64,000 nucleotides of DNA from an uncultured Pseudomonas sp. (GCF_913774235.1 NZ_CAJYDW010000017.1:1-64000), one strand, 5' to 3'; shown: positions 21,631-35,301, numbered from the stretch's first letter. A program made the numbers and translations. Notes: a model not told the origin generated them from the letters alone.

Positions 21631-21672
21631 GACCCACACACCGGCCGACGGTCGCACCGGTGATCGCCGCAG

Positions 21673-21701
21673 TTGCGCCCCCTGGCGCCCTTCTCTAGAA
21701 T
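21673..21701 (+). promoter_or_regulatory. Sigma-70 promoter for the rpsF operon
   Basis: TTGCGC (21673-21678) and TAGAAT (21696-21701) are separated by 17 bases, about 105 bases upstream of rpsF. The leader between them and rpsF is long enough for the S6:S18 autoregulatory structure known in other bacteria, but I did not resolve such a structure. Confidence 0.6.
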
Positions 21702-21812
21702 GTCGCCCCTTGCCTGGAGTACGTCCGTACTCCGCCGGGCAAGTCATCCGAACTATTCACTCCTTGCCTGACCGCGTTTCCGCGGCAGGCTGCAACCCGT
21801 AAGGAGCATTAA

Positions 21813-22223
21813 ATGCGTCATTACGAAGTCGTGTTCCTGGTTCATCCGGACCAGAGCGAACAGGTGGGCGGCATGGTCGAGCGCTACACCAAGGCTATCG
21901 AAGAAGACGGTGGCAAAGTCCATCGCCTGGAAGACTGGGGCCGTCGTCAGCTGGCTTACGCCATCGACAACGTTCACAAGGCTCACTACGTACTCATGAA
22001 CATCGAGTGCAGCGCCAAGGCCCTGGCCGAGCTGGAAGACAACTTCCGCTACAACGACGCCGTGATCCGTAACATGATCCTGCGCCGTGACGAGGCCGTC
22101 ACCGGTCAGTCCGAGATGCTCAAGGCCGAAGAAAACCGCAACGAGCGTCGCGAGCGTCGCGAGCGTCCCGCCGAGTCCGAGTCCGCCGATGGCAGCTCCG
22201 ACGACGCCGACAGCGCCGAGTAA
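21813..22223 (+). CDS. rpsF: 30S ribosomal protein bS6
   Basis: Binds 16S rRNA with S18 in the 30S platform. The 136 residues begin [18 protein letters not shown], with [21 protein letters not shown] in the middle. The tail is mixed Arg/Glu then acidic ([16 protein letters not shown]), a region that RimK glutamylates in some species. An AAGGAG site precedes the ATG. It is first in the rpsF-rpsR-DUF2232-rplI group. Confidence 0.97.
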   Translation: MRHYEVVFLVHPDQSEQVGGMVERYTKAIEEDGGKVHRLEDWGRRQLAYAIDNVHKAHYVLMNIECSAKALAELEDNFRYNDAVIRNMILRRDEAVTGQSEMLKAEENRNERRERRERPAESESADGSSDDADSAE

Positions 22224-22249
22224 TCTGGATCTAGCGAGGAATCATTGTC

Positions 22250-22480
22250 ATGGCACGTTTCTTCCGTCGTCGTAAGTTCTGCCGTTTCACCGCCGAAGGC
22301 GTGAAAGAGATCGACTACAAGGATCTCAACACCCTGAAGGCCTACATCTCCGAAACCGGCAAGATCGTCCCGAGCCGTATCACTGGCACCAAGGCCAAGT
22401 ACCAGCGTCAGCTGGGCGCCGCCATCAAGCGTGCCCGTTACCTGGCCCTGCTGCCCTACACCGACAGCCACGGTCGTTGA
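22250..22480 (+). CDS. rpsR: 30S ribosomal protein bS18
   Basis: Primary rRNA-binding partner of S6. The 76 residues ([20 protein letters not shown] ... [20 protein letters not shown] ... [14 protein letters not shown]) match the family throughout. It lies 26 bases after rpsF with its own ribosome site. Confidence 0.97.
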   Translation: MARFFRRRKFCRFTAEGVKEIDYKDLNTLKAYISETGKIVPSRITGTKAKYQRQLGAAIKRARYLALLPYTDSHGR

Positions 22481-22515
22481 TCGACGCCTGAGCACGGATA
22501 ACGGATAAACACGGC

Positions 22516-23406
22516 ATGCGGCCTCTGGCTGAGTTCATCATGCGCGGGCGTACCCAGGCCACCCTGGTGGTGGTGTTGGGAGCGGTCGTGCCGCTGCTGT
22601 ACTGGATGACCGCTGCCGGTGGCAGCCTGGTGCTGTTGCGCCGGGGACCTGCTGCGGCGGCCGGGGTGCTGATCTGGGCCCTGCTGCCGGCGCTGTTCTG
22701 GTTGTACTGGGGCGACGCCAGCATCCTGCTGGTGGTGCTGGGTTCGACGCTGCTGGCGGCCATCTTGCGCCAGAGTCTGTCCTGGACGCGGGTGCTGTTG
22801 GCCAGCGTTCCCCTGGGGTTGGTCTTCGCCCTGGTGCTGGGACAGGTCTACGCCGCGGGGATCAACGAGCTGGCGGATACCATCCGCCAGATGTTGCCCC
22901 AGGTGCTGGGCCCGAGCGCAGCGCAGTTGCCGCCGGAAAAGCAGGCGCAGTTGCAGCAGTTGCTGCTGCCCGTGCTGACCGGCCTGATGGCGGCGTTCTT
23001 CCAGATCACCTGCCTGCTGTGCCTGATGCTGGGGCGCTACTGGCAGGCGGCGCTGTACAACCCGAAGGGGTTTGGCCGCGAGTTCCGGGCCCTGCGTCTG
23101 CGTCCGGCCATCGCCCTCGGTCTGCTGGCCCTACTGGTGCTGGCGCCGAACCTGGGCAGTGGGCTTGGCCTGCTGACCCCGCTGTGCAGTGTGCCGCTGG
23201 CGTTCGCCGGTATTGCCCTGCTGCACGGACTGGTGGCGGCCAAGCGCCTGGCGGGATTCTGGCTGGTGGGGCTGTACGTGACGCTGCTGCTGTTCGGGCA
23301 GTTGATCTATCCGTTGTTGGTGATTCTGGCTGTGATCGATAGCGTGTTCGATTTCCGTGGACGGTCTGTGCAAGAGCCGCAGGGTCCTACGGACGGTGAA
23401 GGTTAA
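22516..23406 (+). CDS. DUF2232 family membrane protein
   Basis: Polytopic inner-membrane protein of 296 residues with about seven or eight hydrophobic spans (for example [49 protein letters not shown]). It occupies the conserved pseudomonad slot between rpsR and rplI. DUF2232 proteins are found in many bacteria and have no assigned function; nothing in the sequence points to a ligand. Its place inside a ribosomal operon may only reflect old gene order. Confidence 0.78.
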   Translation: MRPLAEFIMRGRTQATLVVVLGAVVPLLYWMTAAGGSLVLLRRGPAAAAGVLIWALLPALFWLYWGDASILLVVLGSTLLAAILRQSLSWTRVLLASVPLGLVFALVLGQVYAAGINELADTIRQMLPQVLGPSAAQLPPEKQAQLQQLLLPVLTGLMAAFFQITCLLCLMLGRYWQAALYNPKGFGREFRALRLRPAIALGLLALLVLAPNLGSGLGLLTPLCSVPLAFAGIALLHGLVAAKRLAGFWLVGLYVTLLLFGQLIYPLLVILAVIDSVFDFRGRSVQEPQGPTDGEG

Positions 23407-23426
23407 AAGTTAAGAGGAAAGACTCA

Positions 23427-23873
23427 ATGGATGTCATCCTGCTGGAAAAGATCGCCAACCTGGGCAACCTGGGCGACAAAGTGAACGTCAAGGGCGGCTA
23501 CGCCCGTAACTTCCTGCTGCCGCAGGGCAAGGCCACCGCAGCCACCGCTGCCAACGTCGAGGCTTTCGAAGCTCGTCGTGCCGAGCTCGAGAAGCAGGCT
23601 GCCGAGAAGAAGGCCCAGGCCGACGCCCGTGCCGCCAAGCTGGCTGAACTGACCGTGACCATCGCCGCCAACTCCGGCGACGAAGGCAAGCTGTTCGGTT
23701 CCATCGGCACCCGCGACATCGCCGAAGCCGTCAGCGCCGCTGGCGTCGAGCTGGACAAGAGCGAAGTTCGCCTGCCCAACGGCGCGCTGCGTAACACCGG
23801 CGAATACGACGTCGAAGTGCACCTGCACACCGACGTCGAAGCGACCGTCAAGGTCGTCGTCGTCGCTGAATAA
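23427..23873 (+). CDS. rplI: 50S ribosomal protein bL9
   Basis: Elongated protein at the base of the L1 stalk that binds 23S rRNA. The 148 residues start [20 protein letters not shown] with the N-terminal L9 signature ([19 protein letters not shown]), a long helix and the C-terminal domain. An AGAGGAAAG site precedes the start. A terminator follows at 23929-23970. Confidence 0.97.
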   Translation: MDVILLEKIANLGNLGDKVNVKGGYARNFLLPQGKATAATAANVEAFEARRAELEKQAAEKKAQADARAAKLAELTVTIAANSGDEGKLFGSIGTRDIAEAVSAAGVELDKSEVRLPNGALRNTGEYDVEVHLHTDVEATVKVVVVAE

Positions 23874-23928
23874 GCGCGCCGTCGCCTGACTGGCGGACTT
23901 GCGCCCCGGCGCCGGTCTGCCGACAATC

Positions 23929-23970
23929 GGGCACGTCATTGCCAAGGCAGTGACGTGCCCTTTGTCTTTT
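23929..23970 (+). terminator. Terminator between rplI and dnaB
   Basis: GGGCACGTCA and TGACGTGCCC form a 10-bp stem around a small inner GCC/GGC pairing, followed by TTTGTCTTTT. It separates the ribosomal-protein transcript from dnaB, which must then start within the next 54 bases or rely on read-through. Confidence 0.75.
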
Positions 23971-24023
23971 CTGCCGTTTCGAAAATCACTTCGCCGCCCG
24001 CAATGGGGGCCCAAGACCTGCGC

Positions 24024-26434
<2,411 letters not shown>

Positions 26435-26681
26435 AGCCTCTGCCTAGAGCGGCGGATAGCGATGGACGAGCACGATGACAAGCCGATGACGAACTGGCAG
26501 AGTCTGTCTCGGCGCTGACCGTGAGGGAGCGGGTTCAGGCAGTACGCCCTCTCGCTCCCGCGTGTCTCCGTTGATCGCGCTCCGCAAGAGCTCTGCCGCC
26601 GGCGGCCGTGCGCGGGGCCGATGGTCCTTCACGCCTGCCGCCGACCGTGCAGGCCTCCTGTTCTCCGCTAGGAACGGAATC

Positions 26682-28163
26682 TTGAATCGGACGTTGACCC
26701 CGCTACAGACCCGGCTGTTCTTTCTCCTCGCGATCCTGTTGTTCGTCTTGCCATTCATCCTCGCCGACTTTCCCTATGTCGACGACAACTGGCGCATCCA
26801 GTTGCAGAACGGCCTGGAATGGCGTCAGCAGGGGCGGGTGCTCACCGAGATGTTCTATCGGCTGCTGACCTTCAGCGGCACGACCCTCAATATCTTTCCC
26901 CTACCGCTGTTGCTGGTGAGTGTCGTCGCGGCCTTGGCCTTGAGCGACCTGGCGCGGCACTACTTCGGCGCGCCGCGGCCGACCCAGTGCCTGGCCATCC
27001 TGCCGCTGTGGTTCTCGCCGTTCTGGCTGGGCAATCTGACCTATCAGTATGACGGTCCGGCCATGGCGTTGAGCCTGGTCGCGGTGATCTACGCGGTCTT
27101 GTTCCGCAGCCGGCATACCCTGGTGCTGCTGCTGGCGCCGGCGATACTGCTGGCGGCGGCCGTCGCCTTCTACCAGGTGGCGCTCAACGTCTTCATCGGA
27201 CTCTGTTGCCTGGAGCTGATCCGCGGGGTGCAGCGGCGCGTGGCGCCGGAGCGGCTCTTGCGCCTGGTGGTGCGGCAGGTCGCGCAACTGCTGTTGGGCC
27301 TGCTGTTTTACTATCTGACCGCCTATCAACTGGTGACCACCGATCGCCACGCCGGGCTGGGCGATAGCCTACTGGCCATCCTCTGGCAGCGGCTGGGCGA
27401 GGTCCTGCGCAGCGTCGAGCTGCTGCTGACGCCCGGCAATACCTGGCTGTGGATCATCTTCGGCAGTCTCGCCGTCCTGGGCTTTGCGCTGGGGGCGCTG
27501 GCCTATGCGCGTGCCTATGGTCAGCGGGCGCTGCCGGCGCTGGTGCTGTACGGCGCGACCCTGCCGGTGCTGGCGCTTTGCGTGGCCGGCATCACCCTGC
27601 TGTTCCGCGATTTCATCCTCGAAGCGCGGACGCTGATGGGGCTGGCGGTGGTGCTGATGCTGGGCCTGCTACTCGCCCACGATCTGTTGGAGCGGCTGGT
27701 ACCGCGCCTGGAGTGGCTGGTGATCCTGCCGCTGCTGTGGATGCTGTCGCTGGCCTATGCCTACGGCCAGGTGCTGTCGGCGCAGAAGACCTTCGAGCGG
27801 GAGTTGGTGCAGGAGCTGCGCCACGATCTCAGCAGCAAGCCTCAGTTGCGCCAGTTCAAGCGCATCCTCTGGACCGGCGGCCCGTTGGAGGCGACCTGGC
27901 TACCCCTGGCGCACCGGACGCTCGAACAATTGCCGGCGCTTCCCTTCATCCTCGGCCTGTCGCCGGGCAACTTCATGATCGCCGAGCGTTTGCAGGACCT
28001 GGGGGTGATCGACGATGCCGACAGTGACAGCTGCACCCAGCGCGTGGCGGTACCCGGCGCCGGGGTGCGGCTGGTGGACAACCTGTATTACGACATCTGG
28101 GCGGTGGGGGAGGACGGCTGCATCATCATGAAGCCGCGACCGCCGTGGATACCCTTCGAGTAG
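26682..28163 (+). CDS. GtrII-like polytopic glucosyltransferase
   Basis: Inner-membrane protein of about 493 residues with some ten membrane spans. Soon after the first span there is an acidic loop, DFPYVDDNWRIQLQNGLEW, then NLTYQYDGPAMALSLV, the pattern of the GtrII family, which uses polyprenyl-linked glucose in the periplasm to decorate O-antigen. No gtrA or gtrB partner is adjacent, so donor and acceptor are unknown. The start is uncertain: TTG at 26682 has AGGAACGG just upstream and begins right before span 1; a GTG at 26562 would add 40 residues of unlikely composition. The spacer 26435-26681 holds no gene that I can support. Confidence 0.62.
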   Translation: MNRTLTPLQTRLFFLLAILLFVLPFILADFPYVDDNWRIQLQNGLEWRQQGRVLTEMFYRLLTFSGTTLNIFPLPLLLVSVVAALALSDLARHYFGAPRPTQCLAILPLWFSPFWLGNLTYQYDGPAMALSLVAVIYAVLFRSRHTLVLLLAPAILLAAAVAFYQVALNVFIGLCCLELIRGVQRRVAPERLLRLVVRQVAQLLLGLLFYYLTAYQLVTTDRHAGLGDSLLAILWQRLGEVLRSVELLLTPGNTWLWIIFGSLAVLGFALGALAYARAYGQRALPALVLYGATLPVLALCVAGITLLFRDFILEARTLMGLAVVLMLGLLLAHDLLERLVPRLEWLVILPLLWMLSLAYAYGQVLSAQKTFERELVQELRHDLSSKPQLRQFKRILWTGGPLEATWLPLAHRTLEQLPALPFILGLSPGNFMIAERLQDLGVIDDADSDSCTQRVAVPGAGVRLVDNLYYDIWAVGEDGCIIMKPRPPWIPFE

Positions 28164-28207
28164 GGTCGAAGCCCACCCAGGCCAGGCTCGGCTAGGTGCC
28201 TTAGGCC

Positions 28208-28320
28208 ATCGCGGCCATGGGCCGCTCCTACGGGTACAGACACCCCTGTAGGAGGGGCCCGTGGCCGCGATAGTTTGCCTGACAGGAGCGGCCGCATCGG
28301 TGGACCGCCACCGCCGCGAT
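28208..28320. repeat. REP pair with degenerate third copy
   Basis: ATCGCGGCCATGGGCCGCTCC and an inverted, slightly altered copy ending GGCCGCGAT at 28272 face each other. A decayed REP-like piece follows to about 28320. It is the same family as the pairs at 32380, 32961 and 35302, and sits between the GtrII-like gene and the permease gene, whose 3' ends face each other here. Confidence 0.8.
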
Positions 28321-28364
28321 CAATGGCGTCCCGCCAACATCGGCCTGCGAGAGATCAGGGGTGA

Positions 28365-29741
28365 TCAGCCCCGGCGCAGCTTGAAGCAGAGGAATAGGAA
28401 GGCCAGCCAGACCGGAATGGCATAGACCGAGACGGCGATGCCGGGGATGCGCAGCATCAGCACCAGGATCATGCCGACGAAGGCCAGGCACAGCCAGTTG
28501 GCGAAGGGCGACCAGAACGCCGGGAAGTGCGAGGTGCGGCCAGCCTGGCGCTGGGCGGCGCAGAATTTCAGGTGGGTCAGGCTGATCAGCGCCCAGGCGA
28601 TCACCAGCGAGGCCACTACCAGCGACATCAGCAGCTCCAGGGCATTCTGCGGCAGCAGGTAGTTGACCACCACGCAGAGCAGGGTCACCGCCGAGGACAC
28701 CGCGATGCCCAGCAGCGGTACGCCACGGCGATTGGTACGCAAGAGCGCGCGTGGGGCGTCGCCCTGTTCGGCCAGGCCGTAGAGCATGCGGCTGGTGCAG
28801 TAGACGCCGCTGTTGTAGACCGATAGCGCCGCGGTCAGCACTACGAAGTTGAGCAGGTGGGCGGCGGTGTCGCTGCCGAGCAGGGCGAAGGTCTGCACGA
28901 AGGGGCTGCCGGCATAGTCGTCACCGCCGGCGCCGATGCTGCGCACCAGTTCGTCCCAAGGGTGCAGCGAGAGCAGGATGGTCAGGGCGCCGACATAGAA
29001 GATCAGGATGCGCCAGACCACCTGGTTGATGGCCTTGGGGATGACGCTGCGCGGCTGGTCGGCTTCGGCGGCGGTGATGCCCACCAGCTCCAGGCCGCCG
29101 AAGGAGAACATGATGATCGCCAGCACCGCGAACAGACCGCTCCAGCCATTGGGCAGGAAGCCGCCATGGCTCCAGAGGTTGCTCACCGAGGCCTCGGGTC
29201 CGCCGGCGCCGCTGATCAGCAGCCAGAGGCCGAAGGCCATCATGCCGAGGATGGCCACCACCTTGATCAGGGCGAACCAGAATTCGGTCTCGCCGAAGGC
29301 CTTCACGTTGAACAGGTTGATGGCGTTGACCAGCACGAAGAACACCAGGGCGCTGGCCCAGGTCGGCACCTCGGGCCACCAGTACTGCACGTACTTGCCC
29401 ACCGCGGTGAGTTCCGACATGCCCACCAGCACATAGAGCACCCAGTAGTTCCAGCCGGAGAGAAAGCCCGGGAAGCGGCCCCAGTAGCGACTGGCGAAGT
29501 GGCTGAAGGAACCGGCCACGGGCTCCTCGACGATCATCTCGCCGAGCTGGCGCATGATCAGGAAGGCGATGAAGCCGGCGATGGCGTAGCCGAGGATCAT
29601 CGCCGGACCGGCCGACTTGAGGACCCCGGCCGAGCCGAGGAACAGACCGGTGCCGATGGCCCCGCCGAGGGCGATCAACTGGATATGACGATTCTTCAGG
29701 CCGCGCTGCAACTGGCCGGCGGCGGGTTGGGGCTGGGACAT
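28365..29741 (-). CDS. Amino-acid permease of the AroP/ProY (APC) type
   Basis: Twelve-span inner-membrane proton symporter for amino acids, 458 residues. The N-terminus LQRGLKNRHIQLIALGGAIGTGLFLGSAG is the APC amino-acid transporter signature, followed by MRQLGEMIVEEPVAGSFSHFA. The residues suggest the aromatic/proline/GABA branch, but substrate cannot be fixed. The ATG at 29741 is chosen; the longer open frame upstream is translated repeat DNA (LSPRERG-like phrases). It stands alone. Confidence 0.87.
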   Translation of the reverse strand: MSQPQPAAGQLQRGLKNRHIQLIALGGAIGTGLFLGSAGVLKSAGPAMILGYAIAGFIAFLIMRQLGEMIVEEPVAGSFSHFASRYWGRFPGFLSGWNYWVLYVLVGMSELTAVGKYVQYWWPEVPTWASALVFFVLVNAINLFNVKAFGETEFWFALIKVVAILGMMAFGLWLLISGAGGPEASVSNLWSHGGFLPNGWSGLFAVLAIIMFSFGGLELVGITAAEADQPRSVIPKAINQVVWRILIFYVGALTILLSLHPWDELVRSIGAGGDDYAGSPFVQTFALLGSDTAAHLLNFVVLTAALSVYNSGVYCTSRMLYGLAEQGDAPRALLRTNRRGVPLLGIAVSSAVTLLCVVVNYLLPQNALELLMSLVVASLVIAWALISLTHLKFCAAQRQAGRTSHFPAFWSPFANWLCLAFVGMILVLMLRIPGIAVSVYAIPVWLAFLFLCFKLRRG

Positions 29742-30097
29742 GGACGGGGGTGTCTCGGTGGTGAGGGGGAGCGGGGGGCTATGGTAGCACTCCTGTCGAG
29801 TTGGGCCGCTGAGTGAGCTTTCCCTCACCCCGGCCCTCTCCCAGAGGGAGAGGGGGAAGAACGTAGCGTGGCAGGGGTTGCCAGTGAGTTTCCCTGACGG
29901 CCCTCTCTCCCCTAGGGAGGGGTACAAGTAGGTGCGCGGGGTGCTTTTGCCCCCTCTCCCTCGGGGAGAGGGTTGGGGTGAGGGCGGGTCCAGAGCCACC
30001 GTCGATAGCCAAAGGCAATCGATGTCCGGGGGCTGAACTGGTCATTTTTTGTGCTATTCTGCGCGCCCTCCAAAACACCCCCTTCCCGGAAGCTGCC
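29742..30097. repeat. Spacer with GC-rich palindromic repeats (permease-ygiQ)
   Basis: This 356-base divergent spacer contains three copies of a pyrimidine/purine palindrome of the form CCCTCACCCCGGCCCTCTCC with a facing GGAGAGGG arm (about 29823-29857, 29898-29925 and 29951-29985). The same family recurs at 38910-39367 and 55158-55638. The end nearest ygiQ has a possible -10 box (TATTCT, 30055-30060). No gene is supported here. Confidence 0.75.
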
Positions 30098-32365
<2,268 letters not shown>

Positions 32366-32379
32366 TGATATAGGTTCTA

Positions 32380-32443
32380 ATCGCGGCCATGGGCCGCTCC
32401 TACGGAAATATCGGAACCTGTAGGAGCGGCCCATGGCCGCGAT
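32380..32443. repeat. Perfect REP pair upstream of the RAYT gene
   Basis: Arms of 24 bases at 32380-32403 and 32420-32443 are exact inverted copies (starting ATCGCGGCCATGGGCCGCTC) around a 16-base spacer. It lies 14 bases after the ygiQ stop and 44 bases before the transposase start, and could also act as an mRNA 3'-end stabiliser for ygiQ. Confidence 0.92.
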
Positions 32444-32487
32444 TGGATTGACCGAAAGACTTCATCTTCATCACTCAAGGACGAGCG

Positions 32488-32943
32488 ATGTCATCACGCC
32501 ATGCGGCGCTGCGCAGGGGCCGGGTTTCTTTGCCTGGCCAGCTGTATCTTCTTACCTCCACGACCGTGGATCGCCAGGCGCTGTTTGCCGAGTTCCATTT
32601 GGCGTGCGCGGCGGCTCGTGCCTTTAACGATCCTCGTCTGCTTGATGACGCCAGGTTGCTTGCCTGGGTGTTGATGCCGGATCACGTTCACTGGCTGGTT
32701 TCGCTAGGCGAGTGCTTCAGCCTGGAAGAGCTGGTGCTCCGTCTCAAATCGGCGAGTGCGCGTCGGGTCAATGCTATCCGCAATACCAAAGGGGCTGTGT
32801 GGGCTCGCGCCTATCACGACCATGCCTTGCGGGCGGAGGAGGATGTCCAAGGAGTGGCACGGTACATCGTCGCCAATCCGGTGCGGGCGGGGTTGGTGCG
32901 GCGGGTAGGGGATTATCCGTTTTGGGATGCGGTGTGGGTGTAG
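32488..32943 (+). CDS. REP-associated tyrosine transposase (RAYT)
   Basis: Y1-type HUH single-strand transposase relative of IS200/IS605 TnpA, thought to cut and spread REP elements. The 151 residues are full length for the family: HUH motif VLMPDHVHWLV (His66, His68) and catalytic Tyr126 in ARYIVANPVRAGL. Unlike insertion sequences it has no IS ends; instead it is bracketed by REP pairs at 32380-32443 and 32961-33025. It appears intact, with no frameshift. Confidence 0.93.
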   Translation: MSSRHAALRRGRVSLPGQLYLLTSTTVDRQALFAEFHLACAAARAFNDPRLLDDARLLAWVLMPDHVHWLVSLGECFSLEELVLRLKSASARRVNAIRNTKGAVWARAYHDHALRAEEDVQGVARYIVANPVRAGLVRRVGDYPFWDAVWV

Positions 32944-32960
32944 CTGTTGCCGCAGAACTT

Positions 32961-33078
32961 ATCGCGGCCATGGGCCGCTCCTACAGGCGCCGATATAACC
33001 TGTAGGAGCGGCCCATGGCCGCGATGAGATGATCTGCTCCAAGACCGGCCGCATCGGCGGACCGCCATGGCCGCGATA
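32961..33078. repeat. Perfect REP pair downstream of the RAYT gene, plus degenerate copy
   Basis: Arms at 32961-32984 and 33002-33025 are exact 24-base inverted copies of the same REP as at 32380. A third, decayed copy ends in CCATGGCCGCGAT at about 33067. It lies between the 3' ends of the RAYT gene and aroE. Confidence 0.9.
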
Positions 33079-33085
33079 AACCGCG

Positions 33086-33940
33086 CTACCCGCGCAATTC
33101 GGCGAAGTGGGCCTGCATGCGGTCGGCGTTGGCGGTGCGGCCGCTGAAGAGTTCGAAGGCCTTGACCGCCTGGAATACGGCCATGGTGCCGCCGTCCAGG
33201 GTGCGGCAGCCAAGGGCGCGGGCGTGGCGCAGCAGTTCGGTTTCCAGCGGGAAGTAGATGATCTCGGCGACCCACAGGCCGGGGTGCAGCAGCTCGGCCG
33301 GCAGCGGTAGGCCGGGCAGCTTGGCCATGCCCACCGGCGAGGTGTTGACCAGGCCGTCGGCGGCGGCAACGGCGGCAGCCTGGTCGGTGCCGACCGCGGC
33401 GCGGCCGGGGCCGAAGTGGCGGGTCAGGTTGTCCACCAGCGCCTGGGCACGCTCGGCCTCGACGTCGAAGATGAACAGCTGGTCCACGCCCTCGGCGAGC
33501 AGGGCATGGGCCACGGCGCTGCCAGCGCCGCCGGCACCCAGTTGCACTACCAGACCCTTGGCCACGTCCGGCAGGCCACGGCGGAAGCCCTCGGCGAAGC
33601 CCAGACAGTCGGTGTTGTGACCGACCGCGCGGCCATCGGCCAGCACCACGGTATTCACTGCGCCGATGCCGCGGGCCTCGGGGGAGAGGTCGTCGAGCAG
33701 CGGGATGATCGCCTGCTTGCAGGGAAAGGTGATGTTGAGACCGGTGAAACCGGTGCGCTGGGCAGCCTGCAGCAGCTCGGGCAGGGCGTCGGCCTTGAGG
33801 CCGAGGGCGTCCAGGTCGATCAGCCGATAGAGGTATCTCAGGCCCTGGGCGTCGCCCTCGCGCTCGTGCATGGCGGGGGTTAGCGAGGCCTGGATACCGG
33901 CGCCGATGAGGCCGGCGAGGACGGAGGTGGGTGCGGTCAT
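33086..33940 (-). CDS. Quinate/shikimate dehydrogenase, AroE family
   Basis: NAD(P)-dependent oxidoreductase between dehydroquinate/dehydroshikimate and quinate/shikimate. The 284 residues show catalytic Lys75 in LNITFPCKQ, Asn96 in GAVNTV and Asp111 in GHNTDCLGF; the dinucleotide loop is GAGGAGSAVAHALL. NITFP-x-KQ and GHNTD are closer to catabolic quinate/shikimate dehydrogenases (as in Corynebacterium QsuD) than to biosynthetic AroE (usually NVT-x-PHK), so this is probably a second, catabolic copy. The ATG at 33940 is used. It lies four bases after aroQ in the same unit. Confidence 0.82.
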   Translation of the reverse strand: MTAPTSVLAGLIGAGIQASLTPAMHEREGDAQGLRYLYRLIDLDALGLKADALPELLQAAQRTGFTGLNITFPCKQAIIPLLDDLSPEARGIGAVNTVVLADGRAVGHNTDCLGFAEGFRRGLPDVAKGLVVQLGAGGAGSAVAHALLAEGVDQLFIFDVEAERAQALVDNLTRHFGPGRAAVGTDQAAAVAAADGLVNTSPVGMAKLPGLPLPAELLHPGLWVAEIIYFPLETELLRHARALGCRTLDGGTMAVFQAVKAFELFSGRTANADRMQAHFAELRG

Positions 33941-33944
33941 GGAC

Positions 33945-34385
33945 TCAATTCCCCTGGTGTGCGATGAGCGCGGCGATGGCAGCGCGATAGCCCTGGCTGC
34001 CGAGGCCGCAGATGACGCCGACGGCGATGCCCGACACATAGGAATGATGCCGGAAGGACTCGCGACGATGCACGTTGGACAGGTGCACCTCGTAGACCGG
34101 CAGTTCGCTGGCCACCAGGGCGTCGCGCAGGGCCACCGAGGTGTGGGTCCAGGCGGCGGGGTTGATCACCACCCCGGCATAGGCGCCGCGGGCCGCGTGG
34201 ATCCAGTCGAGCAGTTCGCCTTCGTGGTTGGTCTGGCGGAAGTCGACTTCATAGCCATCCGCGGCGGCGGTGCGTTCGCACAGGCGGGCGACGTCGGCGA
34301 GGGTTTCGTGACCGTAGGTAGCGGGTTCGCGGGTGCCGAGCAGATTCAGGTTGGGGCCGTTGAGGACCAGGATACGGCGAGACAT
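33945..34385 (-). CDS. aroQ: Type II 3-dehydroquinate dehydratase
   Basis: Dodecameric-type enzyme (146 residues) interconverting 3-dehydroquinate and 3-dehydroshikimate. Family motifs are complete: [16 protein letters not shown], the catalytic Tyr in [24 protein letters not shown] and [18 protein letters not shown]. Placed with a quinate/shikimate dehydrogenase, it probably serves quinate use rather than aromatic synthesis. The ATG at 34385 is preferred to an in-frame start 27 codons upstream. The spacer to urtE (34386-34579) carries its promoter region but no clear boxes. Confidence 0.9.
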   Translation of the reverse strand: MSRRILVLNGPNLNLLGTREPATYGHETLADVARLCERTAAADGYEVDFRQTNHEGELLDWIHAARGAYAGVVINPAAWTHTSVALRDALVASELPVYEVHLSNVHRRESFRHHSYVSGIAVGVICGLGSQGYRAAIAALIAHQGN

Positions 34386-34579
34386 GGAGGGCTTCTCTGT
34401 GTTGTTGTTATGGCCGAAACGGGTCGGCGATGCAGAGAAAATGTACCAGGCGGTTACTTTCGTCAATCGGTGCAGGACGGTCGGCGGCGGAAGCGTTCGA
34501 TTATCGCCCGCGATCGGAGCCCGCTGTATCGGGCGCCGCCGCGGTCAGCCGACGACGACCGCGGTGCCTTCGCGCGGGC

Positions 34580-35278
34580 TCAGATCGCCACCAGCCCGCG
34601 GACGCCTTCGGCCTCCATGTCGCTGCCACGGCCGCGCTGGACGATCTCGCCGCGGGACATCACCAGGTAGTTGTCGGCCAGTTCGCTGGCGAAGTCGTAG
34701 AACTGTTCCACCAGCAGGATGGCCATGTCGCCGCGCTTGGCCAGGTGGGCGATGACGGTGCCGATCTCCTTGATCACCGAGGGCTGGATGCCTTCGGTGG
34801 GCTCGTCGAGGATCAGCAGCCGTGGACGGCTGGCCAGGGCGCGGCCGATGGCCAGTTGTTGCTGCTGGCCGCCGGAGAGGTCACCGCCGCGACGCTGGCG
34901 CATCTGCCGCAGCACCGGGAAGAGTTCGTAGATGGACTCGGGCACCTCGCGGGCTTCCCGGGCAGGAAAGCGCGACAGGCCCATGAGCAGGTTTTCCTCG
35001 ACGGTCAGACGCGGAAAGATCTCCCGGCCCTGGGGCACGTAAGCGATGCCGGACTGGACCCGCTGGTGGGGCTTGCGCGCAGTGATGTCCTGGCCTTCCC
35101 AGGTGACGCTGCCGCGCTTGGCCGGGATCAGACCCATGAGGCAACGCAGCAGGGTGGTCTTGCCGACGCCGTTGCGGCCGAGCAGGCTGGTGACCTCGCC
35201 GATGGGGGCCTCGAAGGACAGGCCGCGCAAGATGTGGCTACCGCCGTAGTATTGATGGAGTTCGTTGACCTGGAGCAT
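34580..35278 (-). CDS. urtE: Urea ABC transporter ATPase UrtE
   Basis: Second ATPase of the high-affinity urea importer, 232 residues. Walker A is GRNGVGKTTLL, the signature LSGGQQQQLAIGRAL, and Walker B LLILDEPTEGIQPS, typical of the LivF-like UrtE group. It is last in the minus-strand urt order A-B-C-D-E, but is separated from urtD by 144 bases holding a REP element. Confidence 0.93.
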   Translation of the reverse strand: MLQVNELHQYYGGSHILRGLSFEAPIGEVTSLLGRNGVGKTTLLRCLMGLIPAKRGSVTWEGQDITARKPHQRVQSGIAYVPQGREIFPRLTVEENLLMGLSRFPAREAREVPESIYELFPVLRQMRQRRGGDLSGGQQQQLAIGRALASRPRLLILDEPTEGIQPSVIKEIGTVIAHLAKRGDMAILLVEQFYDFASELADNYLVMSRGEIVQRGRGSDMEAEGVRGLVAI

Positions 35279-35301
35279 GGGGGCCTCGGTTAGGTCTGTC
35301 T

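Noticed and set aside
28857-29816. Long open frame on the plus strand opposite the amino-acid permease
   Set aside because: It is rich in His, Glu and Gly with no motif or membrane pattern, and is the antisense shadow of a clear APC permease in GC-rich DNA. The same holds for the long antisense frames over cobJ, cobI, ddl, dnaB, amiB, ygiQ and the aldehyde dehydrogenase gene.
32488-32943. Ordinary IS200/IS605 insertion sequence
   Set aside because: The HUH/Tyr protein is of the REP-associated type, lacks tnpB and IS ends, and is bracketed by chromosomal REP pairs, so it is called a domesticated RAYT gene.
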